DNA from: Saxidomus purpurata
Taxonomy: Eukaryota; Mollusca; Bivalvia; Venerida; Veneridae
Assembly (NCBI GenBank): GCA_022818135.1
Contig: JAFMSR010000002.1
Span: 29,302,327 to 29,366,326 of the forward strand
Reading direction: 5' to 3'
DNA: 64,000 nucleotides
In this document: positions 24,301 through 36,300 of the stretch, in pieces
How positions within the stretch are numbered: the stretch's first letter is position 1
How the letters are laid out: every line of letters begins with the position of its first letter
Program-made: the position numbers and the translations under genes
The notes under the pieces: generated by a model
Database searches by the model: none
The model's input: the letters and a program-made list of their open reading frames with translations, nothing else
Told to the model about the DNA's origin: nothing

Positions 24301-27300
24301 CCGACTTTCAAGCAAACGAAGCACAATCCAACATATAAGGTTCTTGTACATGTAACACTCGTTTACAATTAACACAATTATGTTCTAAAAAGATACGAAA
24401 TTTCAAGTACATCGACTACAAGCAAATTTTGGTATAAGTACATCGATTGTAAGCAAGTTTAGGTATTATTACATCGACTGCAGGGGAGTTTCCGTATAAG
24501 TTCACCGATTGCAAGCAAGCTTGGGTATCGGCACACCAATTGTAAGCAGGTTTCTGTATAAGTGTACCGATTGCAAGCAGGATTTTTGTAAAAATACACC
24601 AATTGCATTGCAAGCAAGTGTAGGTATGAGTTCACCGGTTGCAAGCAGGTTTCGGTATAAGTACACCGATTGCAAGCAAGTTTAGGTAACACCAATTGCT
24701 AGCAGGTTTATGTATAAGTGTACCGATTGCAAGCAGGTTTCGGAACACGTACACCGATTGGAAACAAATTTCGGTATAAGTACACCGATTTAAGAAAGTT
24801 TCGCTATAAATGTACCGATTGCAAACTCATTTTATTACAAGTACACCATTTGGAAGCAAGTTTCGCCGATTGATGCAAGTTTAGGTATAAGTATACGGCA
24901 AAACTTGAGTGTCACGAAAATTTACCAGTTCACAGAATTAAATAACAATACGTGCGATATGACATCAGCGATAGAATAACGGGTTCGATAAATATAGTTT
25001 ATAAAACATGACTAGAGAATTGCAATTAAGTCATGTTTTCAAATATCAAATATCACCTCGTCATTGACTTTGCTGTCGCGAGTTATTTAAAGTTCGTCTT
25101 TATTTTGTTAATTCCTATTTGACGACAAATCAGTAACTATAATTGCTGTAAAGGAACGACAGAGAAAAAAGTTCTTTCTACCTTATAACAACAGGCCTTC
25201 AGAAGATGTGGTTGATGCCCCGGATGTAATCTGCGAGTGCTTACCGACCCAGAAGGACTGGATGTCGTTAGATAAGATGAGTCACTACCTGAAGTTTGCC
25301 ATTGGAAGTTACGGATGGCCCTTTTACATCACATTGGTCAATCCTGTTTTAGGGGCTTGTTCCCTGTGTACACATTGCAGGTAAGTTTCTGCCTTTAATT
25401 AGTCTGATTCTCCGTCAAAACTTTGTTTTCATGAAGGTCGGATTCAGAATTTTCTTTTGATGGTATCTTTCATTTGCAAATTTGCTTTTTTCTTTATTTT
25501 ATTTTGGCACGTGTGTTTTGTTGGGTAAAGTTTGGTATTGAGGGACTGCAGCATAACAATATCGACAGTCTTAACCGCTAAACACGTTAGATAAATATTT
25601 GTTTTGTGTGTATAACAAAATGCATGTCGGTGTCTTTTCAATTCTCAAAAAAAAGGCGAACATTGTCTTAAGGATGTTGGATGCCCAAAGTGAAGTAATT
25701 CATATCTTTTTGGTACACAGTATTCACAAATGTGCTTTAAAAATAAAGTCGTAGTAGAAAGAACTTCTTGTAAAGAAATACAAATGAAAAAATAAGTATG
25801 TCATCCAGCCAGAATAGGGCAATTCAAAGTACAATGCTCTATAACAAGCTAGATAGACCCTTAAAGAAAGGCGTTACGGCCCCATAAAATGTGAAATTTT
25901 AGCTATTCTTAAAGCGCCTTAGTTAAAACACTCATTTATCTTTGATGTAGGATAAATTTGGATTTATTTTGTGAGAAAAGAACGTGGGATAGAGTTTATT
26001 TTGCATTTTTGTAATATGGGGTGATTGGATTATTAACAAAGATAAAATCTAAAATACTTCACTTTGGACATCAAACATCCTAACGTTAACAGCAATCAAG
26101 ATGCTGTGAAGAATAATATTGCTTAACTTGATGATAGAATGATAACCTTGAAAAATCGATCTTGAAAAAACAGTCGAGATTAACAAACTTAAGCAAACAT
26201 TTATTAGGTATACACCTATTTCCTATACACAATGAATACAATATAAATCGTTGAACATTTTGCGCAAAATTATTTTCTTACCTTAACAAAGGTACCCTTT
26301 ATCACCTTAACTAATGTAAAAAGTATTATTTCACGAAATTAATACTTACATCAGAAAGATGAACTTCATTTATTTCATGCTTTCAAGTGAAATGTCTAAA
26401 TATCTCAGTGAAAAAATCCATATTTCACTGTTTCAAAGCAGTGAAAATATCATTTTTATTTTTCACTGTTTTGACAAAAACTGCAAGAACTACATCCCTT
26501 TCATTTTCCAACCTGTATTTCTTCCCTTCTTTTTCACTTTTGTTTACTAATTTGGTATTAATTAAACAGCTCTTGTAACGTTCACATTTACCATAAAGAT
26601 GATTTTTTGAAGAAAATATCCCCGATAAATATTTTGTGGATGATATTTTTTGGCACACTTTTCTTCTGCGCATTGAAATATGATCATCTACGGTCAGGTT
26701 TTGGGGCTACTAGTGGGGATTATAATCCAGACAAAATGAAAATGCCGGTAATGTTGGCTTTTTGTCGCGGTAAAACATAAAATAAAACGAAATGTGTTTG
26801 TTTTATCGTGTAAGATGTAATTTTATTTCATCTTATGAGCTTCGGAAATAGTATTTTCACTCGTGGCTTCGCGACTCGTGAGAATACTGATTTCGAAGCT
26901 CACGCGATGAAATAAAATTACATTTTACTAAAAAACAAACACATATGCTGTTATAACTGTGTAGTGTGTACATTGTATAGCGTGCTTACTGAAAATTTAA
27001 TAACTGAGTAGCGAACAGCGCAGATCATGATCAGACTTGGGGGATATATTGGCTGGTCATTATCTGCCCTGGTGGCAAGAGCAAAGCTAATGGTTAACAT
27101 CGTAGCTAACTTTGCAGGTGTTGTTCTTGGCGAGATGACCAGGGTTCCGTGTTTATGGATAATTGTTGTATGTGCAATACTGCTGCTTTTAAGAAAACCA
27201 CCGGACTTCACCATGACGACATTGTATATGCGTGTTTCAAAAATGAGGTTAGTTCTACTAGAGTTTACTAATTGAATTATCATACTGTTGGCGTTTAACT

Positions 27301-30300
27301 AATTACTGCGGACGTTGTTTTCACTGCCCTGGGGAACGGCAGGACAACTTGGAGGAAATGTAGACAGCCGTTCGATATTGTTGAAAATATCTGCTGCCTC
27401 TGGTGTTACCCGTTTAGTTTCTGTTCAGGACTACAAGAAAGTGTAAAAGCGTCAAACATACTTTTCCCCAAGGCGTGTTCCTACTATACCTTTGGCCTGC
27501 TTTGACAATGTCTGAATTGGGGCCACACATAATTAGAGTCACGCAGTAGTTGCACATAGACTGACAGTCATAATATACAAAGATCTGAAAGAAAATCAGG
27601 GCCGTGATTCATCAGGTTATTATCTGCCAACGAGTGCTATGGCATAAAGTCTATTTTAGCTTACACAAACGATACGGAGATCAGCGTGTCTTCCTTCTGT
27701 CATATAAAATGTAATGTAAGCCAACACATATATAGAACAAACTTCTTTATACTAATGGAATCTCTCTCGATTTTTTGCCGACACTCATAAACATTTGGTT
27801 TTTAACATTATTCTGTGACATTAACTGACATGAGCGTATACATATTATAGTCTATGAGGAATACATTATTACGACATGACTAAAATCAGTTTTGCCTTAT
27901 AAATATATTCGTCAATAATTTAAGCAGATGACAGTTGGTGTAAAATCGTAGATTTAGCGCATTTTAAAAATAGAATATACATGTGTAGGTACAGCAATAT
28001 TAGATTTGCTTAAAGTTTATAACGTACATTAGTTTCAGAAATAATGTTGCAGAAATTCAATGAAAGTGACTGTAGTTACCACTAAGCTGGGAGATTAAAG
28101 ACTCTTCTAAGAATTTATGACTGCAGTTTCTTAAGTGGTTGTCGTATGGTGATTGTAATTTTATGGATGCTGTCTTGTATTTTTGCAATTAAATGCAAAC
28201 GCACGTCTTGTTAATTATTTAAATTGGAAGACGTTTTCAGACAATAATTTTTTAATCATTTTTTTTTAGATTTATGAACTGCCGTTCTACGTGGTGATAG
28301 ACAGAGACACGAACTCGGTTGTGCTGGCGATTAGAGGAACGTTGTCATTGCAGGTAACACCGATTTTATCTTTACGTCAACGTATAGTCGTTCATAGGGT
28401 TGTTGTTGTTGTAGGAGTTTTTTTACGCCCGCCCCACCGTATTTGGTCATTTTAACAGGCGGGCAGTTTACCAAACCATCTTTGCTGGAAAGAACCAGTA
28501 CTAGACTCCCTCATTTCTTCCGTAAGAAACTGCCAACTTTCTCTCATAAACAAACATGATTGGAGGCAGTGTTCGAACCCATAACCATCAATCTAGGAGA
28601 GGTTACAGTGATTTCAAATCAACGAGTCTAACCACTCGGACACGAAGGCAGACATTGTTCGGAGGGGTGTGACATACCCGTATCTCATGGTAGCGATAGC
28701 GCCTTTCTGTCATAGTTATATGTCTTTTTACATTCATATAAGAAGCCAGCTGACGAAACATGATCTTAATTTTCCCACATCTTAAGTTTGCTACATTTAT
28801 ACCCAATCGTCATGGAAATCGGTTCACTGATTGTTTGACTCAATCTTTTCTCGGTCAAGGTAGAATCTAGTTCACCTGAGGTCAAAACTGGATGAGACAG
28901 TCAAATTAAAAAATAACCGTTGTAAACAATCTCAAGAGGCCATCATTTTTAATCAATCATAATGAAAATAGTTCAGAATGTTTGTCTTAATGTTTTTATG
29001 TGAATCTAGTTCACCTGGGGTCAAAAAGAAAATGTCACACAGTCAAATCAAAGAAAAAGAGTCCACAATTATTAATCAGTCATTATGGAATTGCTATAAT
29101 GATTTCTAGGCCAAGTTGGATTTTGGGGCACATTAGGCCTAAAACTAGGTTACATGGTCAAATTAAAAAAAAACCTTCACGGTTAACACTCGAGATGCCA
29201 CATTTATTACCCAATCATCATGAAAATTGGTCAGAATGTTTGTCTCAATAATTTACTTTTAATAATTTTACTTTTAATGACCTTCTCTGACCTTTTGACC
29301 TACTTGTTTAGTTCATTGGAGGAATGGTTCCCAGGTGGGTGATATAGGGCCATCATGTCCCTTTTGTTTTGTCTTCCGAATACTTTAAGTAGTGCAATGT
29401 AAAAGTTAAGATGCGGGGAAATTAAGATCCTTGGCAACCAATCAAATTCAATCTTTGACTATACTGACTGGATATTGTAGCCAGATAAATCTCTCCTATT
29501 TCGGAATCAGGTCACCATGTCCATTAATACAAAAGCCCTTTTGAACACCCCAGAGGCCACATTTGACACCCGGTCATCACGAAAAATTTTCAGAATGCTT
29601 GTAGCCAAGTTCGAAATTAGGTCAGTCAGTCAAATCATAGAAAAATACAGCGAACAATGTAGAATCTAAATTGTATACCCAATTATCTTGAAAATTAGCC
29701 ATAAACTAAAAAATACAAATGTAATAATATCTCGCTTTCGGCACATTGAATTCAAGCTTGTTACACTAACGTTGCACAAGAGATGTAATGTATCGTTTTC
29801 AGCCCGCCCCACGGTTTGCATGGTTTAATATGTAAAAAAAGTGATCTAGTGCCCACTGAGCCATTCTTACATGTTACGAGTAGATTTTTAGGTAAATGCA
29901 ATTTGAAATTTCAAATACATTTCAAATTTCAATTATTGTGCTGATCATCATTTCTGCTGCGTGACTTCAAATGACTAAAGTAGCGCAATCAATAGAATAT
30001 ATATGAATGTATCCCTATAGACTAATAGGAACTTGTAAATTGCCTTTAATCGATGTCGCTGTAGCATTGAAGTATATTTACGTTGTCTTTGCGCGAAACC
30101 TTTCTGCAGTATATTGAGTATGTGCACGATGTGGTACATGTGGTTATATTACCCGCCTAAATTAACTTAGTCACGTGGGTTAAAAAATAAGGACACCAGG
30201 TCAAAAATAGAACAAGAAAATTATAACTTAACAGTTATATGAGACGATTACTGTATTACATTACAGTGTACAGAATAATGGCCACGGCTGTACTTCAACA

Positions 30301-33300
30301 GGCTAAGCAAATCTCCCGATCTGGGTATATACCTTTCAAATAAAACCTGAAAACCAAGCGAAATTGACCGATTAACGGAATATCAACATTTTCAAACTTT
30401 TGACACTTGTTTTTGTACTGATAAATTACGGCTTTCGGATAATTTGCGGGTTTTCCCCGAGGTATACAGGTCTTAATTAAATATTCAAATTAGACTGTTT
30501 TCCGGCAATTCCGTTTTAATCATTTCTAAAGCGAAATAAATCGGCACCATTCTTGGGCTGATTTAGCGCTTCATAAATATTCATTATAGATTCATTCAAG
30601 GGACGCAACTCTAATTGGTTTTGCATTGCTAATGTAGGTCATCACCGTGGTCGCTATTATAAAGCCCAAAAATCGTTAATGCAAACAGGCTATATTCTGT
30701 AGCCACAACGCTATCAATATATCAATAATATAGTTTCTTCGGCCATTCATAAAAATACAACAACTCGCCTAAGAAGATCTAATAGAACGAATTCTAGTGG
30801 AATTTCGGTTCCAATATGGCGACTGTTCCACAGCAAAATGCATCGAACAAATAAAATAGAAACACGCATGCGCTACACTGACGTCATTATATCAGTGCTA
30901 CAGCATTGTAACTGCTTCTATTACCTTATCCACATAACGCTTTGTTGCATCGAACTAAAGTTTAAAGGTCATTTTGTCCGTTTTAGTAATACAAAAGACG
31001 TATATTCATAGTAATTAATGTTAATAAATATCCAAAAATAACTTTCGTCTCGAAAACTTTGTGAACACACGTTAAGCCACATTTTGTACGCAAGCATTGG
31101 GAAAGTTAGTCAGAATGTCTGTCATGATATGAAAGTGGGTCACGTGGACCAAAAATCTAGGTCAGGTCAAATAATGGCCATTGTACTCGGGTGAGCGATC
31201 TTGGGCCATGATGACCCTCTTGGTTTGTTTTAGGCTTGCTTAGACCGAATGGCCGTGCGATTACCCCAATCGCCAACTTTAAGCGAACTTTATTGCATGT
31301 ACTAATTAAAATTGTTTTATGCAGGATGTTATCACAGATCTGGTCATAGAACGTGGTTACCTAGATATTACTGGTGTTCAGTGCTCATGCGCACATAATG
31401 GAATTTTGCAAAGTGCCATGTATATTAAACAGACTTTAGAGGATAAAAACATACTAGAGAGAGCTTTTTCTCTTGCAGAGGTAATTATTTGTGCATTATT
31501 ATTTTCCCACAGGTAATAAGTTTGGATCCATTGTAGTGTTGAAATAAATACATCATTGATCTCTTTTAGTTATTTTATTAGTAAAAACGTGCGTGTGATA
31601 CAGATGTTAGTGAAGCTGAAACAGACAAGCACTTTGTTATGTTAAGTGATGTTTGTAATTGAGAGCAGTTCTTAATATCTAAAGTTGTGAATGTCTGCAA
31701 ACTATGCCCCATTTTATTATCTCTTATCACTAGCGCTAGCTATTTCTTTTCTGTGTATTAACACTTCAAACCATTTTGAAAACAGATTGTTAACCTTGTG
31801 AACTTCAAATTGTGCAAAGTACATTTAATATTTTTTTGAAAACAAATTTTACAGAATATATTTAGTTAAAAATATATATGGTACGTCACTCCGTGATTCA
31901 GAGCTGAGGGTAGCAGAGCTTGTCGGTAGATGCTAGACTCGTAGCGGCAGACTCCTTTGCCGGATCGGGTTGCGGATTCGAATCCCGTCAGCGAGTACTG
32001 ATCATTATCGTAGGAAGCAGTCATCCAAAGTGTATAATATAAGCTGTTAGAATATGTGACTACAATGTCTGTAAAATAAACAAGTTGAACTAAACTAAAG
32101 TTCGCAAAACGTAATTTGTAAATTTCAGGGTGCCGATCTTGTTATCACCGGTCACAGTTTGGGGGCAGGGGCGGCAGCATTACTAGCTATACTATTGAAA
32201 CCTGCGTACCCCAAATTGAAATGTTTTGCGTTTTCGCCACCCGGGGAGCTAGTCAGGTACTTCCTAGTTTTATAGTCAGTTTCTGTATTCTAAAGTCTAA
32301 TCAGTCATTTTAGTGCATGCACTCATTAGTAAAAAAGACTTAAAATGTTCTTATCAACTTCAGATCAAATTGCTTTTCTCATGATATGTACAACGGAAGT
32401 TCAAATAATATCATATCTTTCATATTTGTTCACGTTCCGTGAAGAGAAATCAGGAACGCTTAGATGCAGGAAACTTTATAGCTTGTTAGCGACGAAAGCT
32501 TTTAAGAGCGCGTGACTTCCATGAATTTAGCTTTTCTAAGGATTCGATCCAAAATGATACATTTACTAATATATCGATAATTTAAGTATGCTTTTGCCAA
32601 AAATACACCTTTTGGTTTGTATTTGGTGGGGGTTGGGGAGAATGCAGATGAAGTGGACAATATCATCAAGCGGAGTTTAGTTTTTAGAATTGCATAAATG
32701 TCCTGATGGACAATAGAAATATAGAAATTAACTAAACGTTAACTGCTAACAAACTTTTTGTAAATGCAGACAACATCAATTCCTATATAACTGTCACATG
32801 ACAGGTATTTAAACCATCTCTCTTTTTCAGTCCATCAGTTTCAAAGTATGCCGAAGATATAGTGTGCTCTGTAGTGCTAGGTGACGACATCATTTCAAGA
32901 CAAGGCATGCTCATGATGGACGATCTCAAGATTAATATTATCAAAGCCATACATGAATCCAGATTACCGAAGGTAGGTTGATTATTTATAGTCCCCAAGA
33001 CCCTTAAAACTAGGGTGTTGGCACCTAGTTTTAGAGTATGCCTCTTTAAACATAGTTAAAATCCTGGACAATTACATATTAAGTAATTAAAACGGCCGCC
33101 CTCAGTAAATAACAATTACAAGAAAGCGTTTTAATTAGAAGCAATTTACAACGCATCAAGATGATGTTACATGATTTCGTATAAATATGCACGAGATTTT
33201 CGTTTCGTAAACCCCTATATAGTATTTGAAAAGCCTTCTAGGAGAATGAGCTTTTCATCTAAGATAAGATAATTCATTTTGTATTCTTCTGAAACAAATA

Positions 33301-36300
33301 TAACGTCCGTCTCCCCTGTAAGTTAAAAAGGCATCAACAAATACCCCCTCCCTGGTATTATTTCCGGACAGTTTTCAGTTATGAAATTAACATCATTGGA
33401 AACCATTTCTGAAACAAGATTAGAGAATTATGTGTAATACAATATATGGGATCCAATTTCTATACGATGTTATTAAGTAGAGGAGTAGATACCTAATATC
33501 TCTAGAGTGCACTGCAGATGCAGACATGAAGCCTCTCATATTATAGATATAATGAGCCCAGAAAAGATGCTATGTACATTGATTTCTTTGTGTCTGTCTG
33601 TACAACCATTTATGTAGTATAGAGATGTGAGAGTATTATTTGAATTGTAGCTGGTCCATATATGTGCTACAAAAGTTTATTTTTTGTCATGTTTTTGTAT
33701 ACGACCCTCTTTATCACGTGATGACCTCATTTGATAAATGATGTAGCAGCTTGACGAGGGTAAACAGCCCCATCTAGTGAGTCAATCTTAAGATAGACTG
33801 CATATTCAACCGTCTCCATTGATAGAAGTTTATGTATAATACTAAAATTTACCGATTATCTTCTTTAAAGATACGTGTACAACTCTTTATAATCGGACGG
33901 AAATAAGAGAAAATATTAATAATACTAGCATTGTGTTATGCCATTTCCTATAACTTTGAAACATTACGGTTTAAAGGTGGATAATCAGATTTTGGCCATG
34001 TAACATATTTGTTTGAAACTTTACCAAATCTAATATGGTACGGATTCACACAGTGTTTGAGGACATTTTGAATGATTGCACTGACAAAGAATCATAACTG
34101 TAGTTGATCCCATTTTAATAAACTCCCTTTAATTCATGAAATTAAGATTGTCCGAAATTCCAAAACCAAGTACACTATTCAAGATTCATAACTTTATCTT
34201 GATCTTTGGCTAAATTACGTCCCTTAAGTACTTTTATGTGCTAGCCCACTATTATAATTTTCTAGAAAATGAGTTGAAACTTGTTCCGTTTTCATTTACA
34301 AGAAAAGCACTTGTGTGGTCTTCATTGGAAAAGGGCATCCATCGGTATTGCCGATATTCTTGTTGAGTTGCCGTGTAGAATTTTACGTAATTGCCTGCTT
34401 TGTTTCCGATACATTGAAAGAGGGTGACGGACCTTAAAACCGTAAGATAAGATCATATTTGTTTCATGGGGCCTAAAATTAACAGATTTGTGTCAGTAAA
34501 ATGAATCGTTACACCAAATTGATTCTATTGAAATAGCTCATCATTTTACAAGAATATATTTCTGATATTTTCTTCAGTACAAAATATTTGCCACCGGGTG
34601 TTGGCGGATGTGTTGCGGAAGATCAGGAACTCTTGATGAAAACATTGAATATGGCTCCTCATTAGCAAATGGTGAAAACAAATACGAAGTAAACAGATGC
34701 AGTTTAGAGGTAAGTTTGCAACGATTATAAGAAGGAACGCGAAAGTATTTCGGTCTGTATTTGCAAAAAAACTGCATATCCGCTATACAAAAATCAACTT
34801 AAAAGTAATGGTTTGTTGCTCCGATTCTTTAATCTTTGTAACCTGAAAAAATCTACTGATATCGTATCAAAATTTGCAAGACTACACTTTAAATTGATAT
34901 GATACGGATGTAATGGGAACAAGTCAGTGAGTTCTATCCGTGGCGTTACGCGTCACAATCTGCAATAGCACACATTAATTTATCTACCTAATGTTTCAGA
35001 TGTCCTTGACTGACTGCATGGCCCACAGTCAACATATAAAAAATACGTATCAGCCTCTGGTCATACCAGGACAAATTCTGCATATCGAAAATAGGTAAGT
35101 TATAGTATTCAAATATAATTGACCAATGTTTCGTTAATGTAGGGATTTGACATACAGTCAAACCTGACTTTTGCAGCAAGTAGAGGGAAACCTAAAACAG
35201 GAGCACCTGATGTATGTGGTCGCTTTATACAGGGTTGCTCTAGCCCGCTAGCGGTGGTTCGATATAGTTGGCAGTTTGGTGTGTGTGTGTCCGTCTGTCC
35301 TGATGAGCATGTCTGGGCTGTAACTTTCTTATGGCATTGAAAGATTTTAAAATTGACTTGACATAATTGTTCACCAGTGGGTATGTAGCACTAAGGTTAA
35401 GGTCACATAGAGTTTAAAGGTCAAAATGGACTCATGAGACCTTGTCCGGGTTGTATCTTATTACACAATGAAGGATTTTAATTGACTTGGCACAACTGTT
35501 CATCACAATGAGATGGCTTGTTGCGTGCAAGACCCATGTCTGTAGCTCAAAGGTCAAGGACACACTTTTGAGAATTAAGGTAAAAAATGGGCACATGAGG
35601 CTTTTGCCTGGCTTCGGGCTTTTGCAGGCTCGATGCGTTGTTCGTGGCCATCTAGTTTATTACTATTGTAGTCGTTTAGACCTTTATATTATGACCCAGT
35701 TAACACAATTCCCAACCAGTGGAAGTGAAGATTCTTATTTAAACATAGGGCATTGTCTTCTAGAAATTAAGGAAACGATTCGATCAAATCTTGGGGAGGG
35801 GTGGGGCTTAGATCGCTTTAAACATTTGCACTTTTTCTACATCGGCATGTGGTTTTGATGATGTCTATTGCACAATGTCTAATTTGATTGTCGTACGTGT
35901 GATTAGCTTTTAGCCAATTTTTTTTTTTAATCATCCAACGATAGCCCTCAGTCATAGAAACAGTGCTTGATTTCAGAGTCGGTGCACTTTCACCAACTGC
36001 CCGAAAAGTACACGTACCGGAAGTACTCTTGAAAGAATGCGCTATGAAAAGTATTCCAAAATAAGATATACGTCTCTACGTGCGCCAGTGGACGTGTATA
36101 CAGAAACATGAAAAAGACTGCAGAATTGTAGCAACAACCCCCTCGCAAATGAAAGTTCCGCTTAATTTATATGTTTTTATATTTTATTACAGTCATATTA
36201 GTGGTGACGAATTGTTCACCGCAGCTTGGAAAGTACCAGAAAACTTCACAGAAATCATTGTAAGTCCGGACATGTTAGCACACCATTTCCCGGACGCTTT

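Noticed and set aside
24215..24890. CRISPR-like array
   Set aside because: Repeats are contiguous without unique spacers, diverged, and lie in a eukaryotic intron.
27027..27275. Separate small gene of 82 codons
   Set aside because: It is an out-of-phase shadow over DAGLB exon 6.
35487..35858. 123-codon gene on the plus strand
   Set aside because: Its first part is the 170-bp repeat family, and the remainder is intronic sequence without family signal.
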